DNA of 26,918 bases from a virus. The DNA is taken from positions 1-26,918 of the IMG/VR virus record IMGVR_UViG_3300042868_004388; one strand, given 5' to 3'. This document shows, piece after piece, positions 12,853 through 19,943 of this stretch. The notes below the pieces were generated by a model. It was not told where the DNA came from and searched no databases. It saw only the letters and a program-made list of their open reading frames with translations. The position numbers and the translations under genes were made by a program. Every line of letters begins with the position of its first letter. Position 1 is the stretch's first letter.

Positions 12853-14645
12853 TAAATCCCTGCCTTTTCGTCTCGTAGCATTTTCATTAGCTGTGCCTTG
12901 TCTCTTACGATATTCTCGAAGTTGTCAGCTTTGCTGTCAAGCACTTGAATAACTCGTTCTTCAATAGTTCCTTCGGTAACATAGTCCATAATGACGATGC
13001 TGTCGTGTATCTCGCTACCGATGCGGTGTACACGGTCAAGAGCTTGCTTGTAGTCAACCAGTGACCAAGGACGCTGAAGCATTACGAGCCTGCGAGCTGC
13101 TGTAAGCGTGATGCCGACACCACCAGCCTGGGCTGTAAATAGGATCCACTTAATCTTTCCAGACTGAAAATCATCAACCGCTTGTTGACGTTCGTCTTCA
13201 TTCTGCGCACCTGTGATCAATCCGTGCGGGATTTTAGCTTTTGTCATTGCTGTGCTGAGAAGCTCAATGAGCTGCCGCGATACTGCGCAAACTGCTACAG
13301 AGTCATCGCCGAAGTCGCCACTTGAAATGTCATCCATAAGCGCATCAACTTTGCATGAAGGCTCAGATAGCAGTACTTTCATTTGGCCTGTCAATTCGTC
13401 TATATCTATAGAAGCGAAAGAGCTAGCAAATTGAAGCAAGCGTGTTGTCTGCGTAAGCGGACTTGGCGCAACTACTGCTTCGCCAACCTCGAGCTCAGCA
13501 ATCATTGTATCGCGCATTTGCTGATATGCTTTCTTTTGCTTAGTTGACATCTCAACGTCACGGCGTTCGCGTAGGACCGGCGGAAGCCATGGAAGCACTC
13601 GTGCTTTAAGCATTCTGCGCATGCGAGGATGCACTCCAGCGTAGAACTCATCGTTCATGTGCGGCTTTACGCCGATGACAATCATTCCCCCAAAAGCGTT
13701 AAGCATTGTGTCAACCATACGATCAATCCATCGCGTCTTGCTAGGCCATTCAGTTGGCGATAGCCAGTGAAGAATTGCCCAAAGGTCAAGTACGTTGTTT
13801 GCAATTGGTGTACCAGTCATCGCATACCGAATGTCTGCGTTGCCAGTGGCTGCCCACAGAGCACGAGTTTGTTTTGACTTAGGTTCTTTAGACCTGTGAA
13901 TTTCGTCAGCTACTACGGCTTTGAAATCAATTTTATTCAGCTCGCGTAAGTGGACTTCACAGCGGTTTTCAGTTACTTTTTCATCGTGACCGCCACACTC
14001 TGGGCATCGCGCCAGAGCGACTGAACCGTACGGTGCTAGGCGAGAGTGGCCGCGGAGGGATTCCCAGTTAATAACGAATACATCAGCTTCTGTCTCAAGC
14101 TGCGCTCGGCGCTGCGATGCAGATCCAGAGATCACTTGAACCTTTACGTCTGGCCACCACATCGCAAACTCACGCTTCCAGTTTTTCTTTAGCGTGTTTG
14201 GGCAAACGATAAGAGCAGGAAATACTTGCTCAGTTTCTTTAAGCTTTTTTAAAGCACGGATTGCCTGTGCTGTTTTACCAAGGCCAGGCTCATCGGCCAG
14301 TAACGCACGGCGTGCTTGCGAAAGAAATGCAACTCCAGCGCGCTGGTGAGGATACAAATCTTCGTCGCCTTCGTACGTATCTAAGTCTCGTAGTTCGTTT
14401 GCTGGCGTGACTCGTATAGCAAGCTCGTTGCCTGCCCACGCAGCTAACCGTGGGCCAATTTCTAAATCAGACTTAAACACTGACCTAAGAGCCAAGCATG
14501 TTGTCCAACCTAAAGGAGCTCGCCACGCTTGATCTCCAGCATTCCATGTCGCGCCAGGAATACTCTTGCAGAGTTCCTTATAGCGCCATTCTGTCTCAAT
14601 TCGGATGTGCTCGCCCGACTCGTTGAGCTCGACTGCTACTGGCAC
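12852..14645 (-). CDS. SNF2-family helicase with HARP-like N-terminus and zinc insert
   Basis: A 597-residue SF2 SNF2-type ATPase. Walker A is ADEPGLGKT (117-125), Walker B is VVADEIH (D247, E248), motif III is YAMTGTPIANN, and motif VI is QALDRVHRIGS. Residues about 13-45 (HIRIETEWRYKELCKSIPGA) resemble the HARP domain of SMARCAL1-type annealing helicases. Between Walker A and B there is an inserted C214-P-E-C217 ... C229-x2-H232 zinc knuckle. It may remodel forks or recombination intermediates next to the resolvase and polymerase. The GTG start at 14645 follows an AGAGGAAAC ribosome site. Confidence 0.85.
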   Translation of the reverse strand: MPVAVELNESGEHIRIETEWRYKELCKSIPGATWNAGDQAWRAPLGWTTCLALRSVFKSDLEIGPRLAAWAGNELAIRVTPANELRDLDTYEGDEDLYPHQRAGVAFLSQARRALLADEPGLGKTAQAIRALKKLKETEQVFPALIVCPNTLKKNWKREFAMWWPDVKVQVISGSASQRRAQLETEADVFVINWESLRGHSRLAPYGSVALARCPECGGHDEKVTENRCEVHLRELNKIDFKAVVADEIHRSKEPKSKQTRALWAATGNADIRYAMTGTPIANNVLDLWAILHWLSPTEWPSKTRWIDRMVDTMLNAFGGMIVIGVKPHMNDEFYAGVHPRMRRMLKARVLPWLPPVLRERRDVEMSTKQKKAYQQMRDTMIAELEVGEAVVAPSPLTQTTRLLQFASSFASIDIDELTGQMKVLLSEPSCKVDALMDDISSGDFGDDSVAVCAVSRQLIELLSTAMTKAKIPHGLITGAQNEDERQQAVDDFQSGKIKWILFTAQAGGVGITLTAARRLVMLQRPWSLVDYKQALDRVHRIGSEIHDSIVIMDYVTEGTIEERVIQVLDSKADNFENIVRDKAQLMKMLRDEKAGI

Positions 14646-14685
14646 CTGTTTCCTCTCGTCATTTTGATATGTGTCACTGTATCAT

Positions 14686-14732
14686 ATACTAAGACAAATA
14701 TGTCATAGTTTTGCAATTTATTTTCTTAGTAT
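14686..14732. repeat. Inverted repeat 14686-14694 / 14724-14732
   Basis: ATACTAAGA (14686-14694) and TCTTAGTAT (14724-14732) are perfect complements around a 29-base A/T-rich spacer that also holds the smaller GACA/TGTC pair 14693-14704. It starts directly after the TAG stop of the resolvase gene (14733-14735), upstream of the helicase gene. The 87-base gap may hold a terminator-like structure, an operator or a promoter; the A/T-rich stretch is consistent with a promoter but no consensus pair of boxes is convincing. Confidence 0.45.
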
Positions 14733-15200
14733 CTATTGAAGTAGTCTAAGAGGTGTCCAACCGTTTTTTGCTAGGAATAGCAGACCGTGGCGTATGGCGT
14801 CTAAAGCGTGTCCTCCACCACCAACATGCCAGTACCCTAGTTTCTTTAACGCTTCATTTGGAAACATTCTTTTGGCATCTGACGGGTTTTGATACTTCAG
14901 ATCTATATCTTTCATTCCACAGTCGCGCATTATCTGCTTAAGAACTCCAATTTGTTCTAGAGAGTAGGGTGCCTGCGAGTTTCTCACTGTTTGAGCGTTT
15001 ATTGTAAACCGCTCGCATACTATTTCTATATTGCAGTTGCCTGCTGCGTACTCAGCAATGGCCTGTCTAAGAGGCTGCGCGTATTCCTCTGGCTGATACT
15101 CGCCTGACCACAGCAGTACTGGCTCTTCTCCTTGCGCAATGCTAAATGCGCACATTCCACTTGCCTTCCCTGGGTCTACAGCTATTACTACTCTTTTCAT
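14733..15200 (-). CDS. RuvC-like Holliday junction resolvase
   Basis: A 155-residue RNase H-fold endonuclease. The start strand VVIAVDPGKASG carries the first catalytic acid (D9); IVCERF holds E63; and the C-terminal GGGGHALDAIRHG provides H131 and D134, the usual RuvC order D-E-H/D-D. It is near the family's usual length (about 155-175). It should cleave branched replication or recombination intermediates before packaging. Its ATG overlaps the polymerase stop (TGATG) and it precedes the SNF2 helicase, consistent with one replication-recombination operon. Among RuvC-fold proteins a transposase is excluded by size. Confidence 0.8.
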   Translation of the reverse strand: MKRVVIAVDPGKASGMCAFSIAQGEEPVLLWSGEYQPEEYAQPLRQAIAEYAAGNCNIEIVCERFTINAQTVRNSQAPYSLEQIGVLKQIMRDCGMKDIDLKYQNPSDAKRMFPNEALKKLGYWHVGGGGHALDAIRHGLLFLAKNGWTPLRLLQ

Positions 15201-17023
15201 CAGTACTTATCCCCCCAATTTTCAAGTGGACCGTCAACGTCTGCTGTTAAAGGAACAGCCCAGCCTTCGGTTGTTGTCATGCATTCTTTTACAATACGTT
15301 TGATTTCTTCAGCATCTTTGCGTGGTGCATTGAGCACTATTTCGTCGTGAACAGGAACGATAAGCAGCTCTGTAAGATCCGCTTGATCCAACTTAATGAG
15401 GTTGCTCTTGAACACCTCTGCTGCTCCACCTTGAATTAGGTAGTTGACTAAGGTGTATACGCGGTTATCGTCGCATGGAAGTCTACGCCCAGTCCATGTG
15501 TACACGTAGCCTTGGCCTTCAGCTCTAGTCCTCCGCATACCGACATCTTCAATTTGTTTTTGGAAATGCGACATGCCGGGGAACCTGCTATCAAAAGCGT
15601 CTGAAGTATGCTTCATCTGCGCCTCGTGCACTCCAGCAGTTAGCGCCTGCTTTGCGACGCCTGCTCCATATAGTCGCCCGTACACCATGCTCTTAATAAG
15701 CCCACGTCGTTTGTCTGACTTCTGCATTTCAGGATCTGCGTAAACCTCACGACCGATTTCAGTAAAAGGATCTGATCCAGTGGCGTCTGCCAGATGGAAA
15801 AGATTAACTAAGTTCTCATCTTGAGACAGACTTGCAAACATTCTAAACTCAACCTGGTCAAGGTCGCTTGTGACAATCACATGGTCATCATCTTTTGGAA
15901 TAAACGCGCTACGGACTACATTGTCGCCTTTTGGAAGAGTCTGTAGGGCAGGACTCGTAATAGACATACGACTTGTCCTAGCACCAAGTGTTCTAACAGA
16001 TGGATGAACGAAGCCGTTGACGTTGTCAGTAATGAAATTAGAAAAATAAGTATTGGCCAGTTTGTCGGCTTTTCGTTGCTTCAAGCACGTGTCGGCTAAA
16101 TTGGTTATTTCTGGCGTAGTGTCAATCATCAGCATTCTGAGCTGATCTTTAGTGCAAGACTTCTGGCCAGTAGGAGTGTACTCACTAATTTCTGCGCCAA
16201 GACTCTCAAACAAACGAACTAACTGCTGGTTGCTTGTAATTGACACTCCACCATATTGCTGCTTAGCCCAGACTTTGACCGAGTCTGCGTACGCTGTCAG
16301 CTCTTCGTATTTCTTCTTTGAGTAGTCTAAGTCAATTCGTGCGCCGTTTAGTTCCATGCGTGTGACAATTCGTCGTGTCTGCATTTCAAGTTCATACGGT
16401 TTTGAGTACGCAGCACCAGGGCCGCACTTTTCGTAAAACTGTTCCCAGAGACGAGTAGTCAATACGCAGTCAAGCGCGCCATACGACCAATATGGTTGGA
16501 AGTTAATAGGCACAGTTCCCCATGTCCAACCATTCTTTGCTAGTTCAGTGTCTAGCGTGTCCTGAAGAGCAACTGCACGGCTATCAATGTGCAATGCTGC
16601 AAGACGCTTGAGAGCGCCAGATCCAAGTGGGTCAATAATATGAGCCATAATCATCGTGTCATGCGCACGGTGCCAAGGTAGTTCCCAACGAGACTGAACA
16701 GCAAACCATCGCGCTTCAAACGCAATGTTGTGGCAGATGATAGGACCGTCAAACTTATCCATGCCTTCGTAGAAGACACCTTTCCATTCGTCCCACGGAA
16801 TAGACCAACCTTGCTCACCGTCGCCAACCTGGACTAAACGAAGACGACCATGCCATGGAGAAAATGCGTGGTCCCGAGGATTGCCTGGAAGCTCGCCAGT
16901 TTCAGTGTCAACGGCAAGCGCGTTGTGCGGACGCCGCTGGCTCAACCACTCAAGAAACTGAGTAGCTTTTTCGGCCGAGTCTACTAAGTGTAGTTGTACG
17001 TTTGATAAGTCTGTTGTTGTCAT
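15200..17023 (-). CDS. polA: Family A DNA polymerase with 3'-5' exonuclease domain
   Basis: The replicative polymerase: 607 residues without a 5'-3' exonuclease domain. The N-terminal proofreading domain shows ExoI AVDTETG (D39, E41), ExoII HNIAFEARWF (usually FD, here FE) and ExoIII YGALD (D185). The polymerase domain has motif A SDLDQVEFRMFA (D387, Q390, E392, R394), motif B RGLIKSMVYGRLYG (K444, Y448) and motif C VPVHDEIV (H559, D560, E561). Tyr448 aligns with E. coli Phe762, the residue whose identity correlates with phage life style; Tyr is common in virulent phages. It is close to T7-type size. The start overlaps the dCMP deaminase stop by four bases (ATGA). Confidence 0.9.
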   Translation of the reverse strand: MTTTDLSNVQLHLVDSAEKATQFLEWLSQRRPHNALAVDTETGELPGNPRDHAFSPWHGRLRLVQVGDGEQGWSIPWDEWKGVFYEGMDKFDGPIICHNIAFEARWFAVQSRWELPWHRAHDTMIMAHIIDPLGSGALKRLAALHIDSRAVALQDTLDTELAKNGWTWGTVPINFQPYWSYGALDCVLTTRLWEQFYEKCGPGAAYSKPYELEMQTRRIVTRMELNGARIDLDYSKKKYEELTAYADSVKVWAKQQYGGVSITSNQQLVRLFESLGAEISEYTPTGQKSCTKDQLRMLMIDTTPEITNLADTCLKQRKADKLANTYFSNFITDNVNGFVHPSVRTLGARTSRMSITSPALQTLPKGDNVVRSAFIPKDDDHVIVTSDLDQVEFRMFASLSQDENLVNLFHLADATGSDPFTEIGREVYADPEMQKSDKRRGLIKSMVYGRLYGAGVAKQALTAGVHEAQMKHTSDAFDSRFPGMSHFQKQIEDVGMRRTRAEGQGYVYTWTGRRLPCDDNRVYTLVNYLIQGGAAEVFKSNLIKLDQADLTELLIVPVHDEIVLNAPRKDAEEIKRIVKECMTTTEGWAVPLTADVDGPLENWGDKY

Positions 17024-17493
17024 TTGTCCTCGATAGCTAATACTTCAATGCCGCACTTTATCAGGTAGTCAATAACGTCGTACGGACGCCGATGCATATC
17101 TGCCTGGCGAAGTCGGCATACAACTCGGTATATGCCAGAGTTAGAAATAAGTTTAGCGCATTGCGTGCACGGTGCGCTTGTTATGTATATAGTTCCAAAC
17201 TCACTTACAGAGCGGTCTACGTACAAAAGAGCGTTTGCTTCGGCGTGAATTGCTGGACAGCCGTCGTACATATTGTCTAGTGGAGTTTTGCCCTGAGCTC
17301 GTTCGCACCAGTTCATACAGTCACCAGCTTCTGGCCAAGTAGCCGCCGGCCCGTTGTATCCAGTTGACACAATGTGCTGATCGTGAGAAACAATGACAGC
17401 GCCCATCTGAGCGCGAGAGCATCTAGAGCGTTTGCTTATAGTTTCGGCTACAGCGAGCCATGTCTCGTCCCACGAAGGACGTGTGTCCGTCAC
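17020..17493 (-). CDS. Deoxycytidylate (dCMP) deaminase
   Basis: A 157-residue zinc cytidine/deoxycytidylate deaminase that converts dCMP to dUMP. The zinc and catalytic site is AIHAEANALL (H83, E85) with SAPCTQC (P108, C109, C112), and the substrate loop TGYNGPA is at 44-50. An extra CMNWCERA segment (C59, C63) is consistent with the second structural zinc seen in phage dCMP deaminases. GTG 17493 overlaps the stop of the preceding small gene (TAGTG). Together with the neighbouring thymidylate synthase-fold enzyme and dNMP kinase it forms a dNTP-pool module. dCMP versus tRNA-adenosine substrate is decided by context. Confidence 0.85.
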   Translation of the reverse strand: MTDTRPSWDETWLAVAETISKRSRCSRAQMGAVIVSHDQHIVSTGYNGPAATWPEAGDCMNWCERAQGKTPLDNMYDGCPAIHAEANALLYVDRSVSEFGTIYITSAPCTQCAKLISNSGIYRVVCRLRQADMHRRPYDVIDYLIKCGIEVLAIEDK

Positions 17494-17666
17494 TATTGGT
17501 CGTCCTGACTGTGTCTAATTGCGTCACTAACTGCGGATGTCATTATTTTAGAAACCAGCTCGAGAGCTTCTCGTCTAGAGAATCCTGCTTCTTTAAGTGT
17601 TTCATACAACTCATGCATGCTTACCGCAGCATCTTTCATCGGTGTTGAGTTGAACTTGTCGTCCAT
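17493..17666 (-). CDS. Small hypothetical helical protein (57 aa)
   Basis: An unrecognised 57-residue protein beginning MDDKFNSTPMKDAAVSMHEL. Residues 14-50 form one or two amphipathic helices (HELYETLKEAGFSRREALELVSK split by FSRREA), typical of a small helix-turn-helix or adaptor protein, with an acidic C-terminal end. The longer frame to 17720 would cover the end of the synthase gene; ATG 17666 is preferred because AAAGGAAAA precedes it and it lies two bases after the synthase stop. It is linked to dCMP deaminase by a one-base stop/start overlap. Function unknown. Confidence 0.6.
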   Translation of the reverse strand: MDDKFNSTPMKDAAVSMHELYETLKEAGFSRREALELVSKIMTSAVSDAIRHSQDDQ

Positions 17667-17668
17667 AT

Positions 17669-18523
17669 TTATTTTCCTTTGTTCTTGTCTATTGCTTTGA
17701 TCATTGCGTCTGCGTACCACCGCTCGGCTGGTGATAAACGTTCAAGTGTGTCTGGGTGCGTAGTTGCGTACAACGCTAAAGATGCAGAAGCTTCGACTTC
17801 ACGCCACGATCTTCCTGTTATTTCTGGCGGTACTTCAACATTGCTTGTTTTTCTAAGAGCGTCCGCTGCTTCATAGTTGTTTTCGTAAATGTGAAGAGAA
17901 CCGACGTGGTGGGCATAGGCACCTGGCTCAATACCAAGAACGGAGCACATAGCCAATTGCACTCGTGTGAATTGAAAGAAATCGTATGCGGCGCCAAGCC
18001 ACACGTCATTTGATCGCATATATACGCTCATGTTAAGCTTGTTATTGCGGATACGGAACTGATGCAAAATTGTGCAAGGGTAGTCGCGCTTCTTTTCAAG
18101 CATGTCACGCTCAGGATTCCAAATAGTGACTACTGCTTGTCTCGTATCTGGGTCTTTGCGTAGTCTTTCAATCATCACATCGTATTGACCTTTTGTTCTT
18201 GTTCCGTACGAGCCGTGAAATAGCCCGTCGTCCTCCGTGTAATTGGCAAACTGCGGACCAATGTCAATCACCAATTGCGGAATGCTTAGCCCTGACATCA
18301 ATTGGCATGCTTCAACAGCACCGATACCTGGAACAGTGCCTCGGTTTACACCTAAAGGAAGCGCGGCTCTGACGTCTGAAATATAAATAGTAGCATCTTC
18401 TATTTCTCTAGTATTCATTCCTCTAGGCGCGACATGCTCGCCGTGCTTTAACACGTGTTGAACAAGATCAACGTAGCCGTTTACGCCGTCTTCAATCTCA
18501 ATCGTTTTTACCTTTACATCCAT
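17669..18523 (-). CDS. Thymidylate synthase-fold enzyme, probable dCMP-specific (hydroxy)methylase
   Basis: A 284-residue thymidylate synthase homologue. The phosphate/active-site elements are present: FHGSYGTR (103-109), TRQAVVTIW, catalytic DYPCTILHQF (C150), RSNDVWLGAAYD (170-181) and GSLHIYENN (H211, Y213). The residue that binds the base, Asn177 in E. coli TS, 31 residues after the catalytic Cys, is Asp181 here, also exactly 31 after C150. In T4 dCMP hydroxymethylase this position is Asp179, and Asn-to-Asp is the known uracil-to-cytosine switch. The enzyme therefore likely acts on dCMP, giving 5-hydroxymethyl- or 5-methyl-dCMP. AAAGGA lies about 10 bases before ATG 18523. Methylase versus hydroxymethylase cannot be told from sequence; a true dUMP enzyme would need Asn here. 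Confidence 0.8.
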   Translation of the reverse strand: MDVKVKTIEIEDGVNGYVDLVQHVLKHGEHVAPRGMNTREIEDATIYISDVRAALPLGVNRGTVPGIGAVEACQLMSGLSIPQLVIDIGPQFANYTEDDGLFHGSYGTRTKGQYDVMIERLRKDPDTRQAVVTIWNPERDMLEKKRDYPCTILHQFRIRNNKLNMSVYMRSNDVWLGAAYDFFQFTRVQLAMCSVLGIEPGAYAHHVGSLHIYENNYEAADALRKTSNVEVPPEITGRSWREVEASASLALYATTHPDTLERLSPAERWYADAMIKAIDKNKGK

Positions 18524-18528
18524 TATTG

Positions 18529-19350
18529 CTATATCCTTTCAATCTCGGGATTGCCAAGAATTGTGATAAGGCTGGTTAGCCTTCCAACAGACATATTGTT
18601 CTGATTGACTACACCAGCGCTTCGCCACACAGTATCTGGCAATGACTCAATAAGCGCTTCTTCTGAGCTTCCTTCTGCTGGGAAGCATGGAAGAATGCTG
18701 CCATTAGTGTCCCAGCTACCGATGTAAAGAATTTTAGGGTTTGGAGACCCGATGTACTCGCCAAATTGCGCTAACTTTTTGGCCTCATCGTGTACTTCTT
18801 CTGCGCGGTGTATGACATATTGAGCAAGCAAGTCAATGGAGGCAACGCTGTCAGCGCGAGGAGTCAGTTTGCCAGCAAGACTGAAAACTTCCTGAGAAGT
18901 CTGTTCATATAGATCTACGATTTTCTCGAGTTCATCTAGTTTTACAAAATCATCTCCACGAATAGCCACCCTAGTTTTGATTACATCTAAAGGTTGATAA
19001 AGCCAGAATTGCGCAATACCCCGTGACGCCATAAACCACTCTGTCCAGCGCCAACCAGCTACGCCAAGAAGACCGAAGGCGTCTTTACACGTGTGAGGCC
19101 GCTTTACCGGTGCGTATGTTGCTTCGCCCCAATGCCATCTGTCCGCTACAGCGACGGCCTCAAACCAGTTAATGTTTTCAATCGACATTACCCAATCGTT
19201 AAGAACCCACCTGCGAGACTCTTCTTCTGGGCGCCCTTTGTGGAAACGCGTGATATGAAAGTCGGGGTATCTGTCCGCTAACTGGCGGGAAACCTCGTCT
19301 GTAAGAGAGCTTTTGCCAGAGCCGTCTGAGCCTTCTATAACTATGAACAT
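18529..19350 (-). CDS. Thymidylate/dNMP kinase-like protein with C-terminal extension
   Basis: A 273-residue P-loop deoxynucleoside-monophosphate kinase. IEGSDGSGKSSL gives Walker A (G7-S15), and ADRWHWGEATY (D70, R71) corresponds to the DRY/DRW substrate motif of thymidylate kinases; the lid is represented by RGDDFVKLDELEK. Residues about 200-273 form a separate extension with ILYIGSWDTNGSILPCFP and a GSSEEALIESLP segment, whose spacing reminds me of the degenerate uracil-DNA glycosylase-like tails on some phage dNMP kinases, but without a visible catalytic motif. It precedes the synthase by five bases, so it is likely the kinase that returns the modified dNMP to the triphosphate pool. Confidence 0.75.
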   Translation of the reverse strand: MFIVIEGSDGSGKSSLTDEVSRQLADRYPDFHITRFHKGRPEEESRRWVLNDWVMSIENINWFEAVAVADRWHWGEATYAPVKRPHTCKDAFGLLGVAGWRWTEWFMASRGIAQFWLYQPLDVIKTRVAIRGDDFVKLDELEKIVDLYEQTSQEVFSLAGKLTPRADSVASIDLLAQYVIHRAEEVHDEAKKLAQFGEYIGSPNPKILYIGSWDTNGSILPCFPAEGSSEEALIESLPDTVWRSAGVVNQNNMSVGRLTSLITILGNPEIERI

Positions 19351-19402
19351 TGAAACCGTCTTTCGTCTTTGCTGTTTCTAATATAACAACAAAAAGCGCT
19401 GG

Positions 19403-19885
19403 CTACGGGATCATCTCAATTTTGTAGACAGACTCAATTCCTTTGTCGAGCGAGGCGGCTTGTTCAAGTAGCCTTTGCGCTACATTCGTCAAATAGCGAG
19501 CCCCGCCATTGTCGTATTTATATAGAGCATCTAGCACGGCGCTTGGGTCGTCACTTACTTGGGCCCAGTACCTATTTTTTTCTGGGAAGATCAATTCTGC
19601 AGCGAATGATGGAGTGCACACATCGCACGGGACAAGCAGTTGCACCCGATCTTTTGGTACATCATTTACTGGAATGTCCTGAAGGCTGTAGCGCTTTACT
19701 AAGTGACATGCTGCGCAATGGTAAATAACTGAAACGCCAATACGTGAAAGTACGTATGACCCGTTTTCTGTTTTATAGAGTTCAAACTCAATCCACCGCA
19801 GCGAGTCCTTACGATATGACGAGGACTTGCCGAGTAATGTCCCGTTGAACTGTAGTGTGCGTGCGCCGTCTTTAACTTGAATCAT
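19403..19885 (-). CDS. Hypothetical phage protein with CxxCH...CxxC site (160 aa)
   Basis: A 160-residue protein not assigned to a known function. The N-terminal part (DGARTLQFNGTLLGKSSSYR ... LRWIEFELYKTENGSYVL) is a beta-rich domain of a type seen in other actinobacterial phage and plasmid proteins. A central metal-like site is C57-A-A-C60-H61 and C87-D-V-C90. The C-terminal third (ALYKYDNGGARYLTNVAQRL) is helical. It stands alone between the tail module and the nucleotide operon: 52 bases separate it from the kinase gene, and a 58-base A/T-rich gap (19886-19943) without a gene lies upstream. Only a weak ribosome site precedes ATG 19885. Confidence 0.6.
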   Translation of the reverse strand: MIQVKDGARTLQFNGTLLGKSSSYRKDSLRWIEFELYKTENGSYVLSRIGVSVIYHCAACHLVKRYSLQDIPVNDVPKDRVQLLVPCDVCTPSFAAELIFPEKNRYWAQVSDDPSAVLDALYKYDNGGARYLTNVAQRLLEQAASLDKGIESVYKIEMIP

Positions 19886-19943
19886 TTTGTTGTCGTTTCT
19901 CGTGTCGTGCTTGTTATTGAAATTCTAACCATGTTTAGCATAG

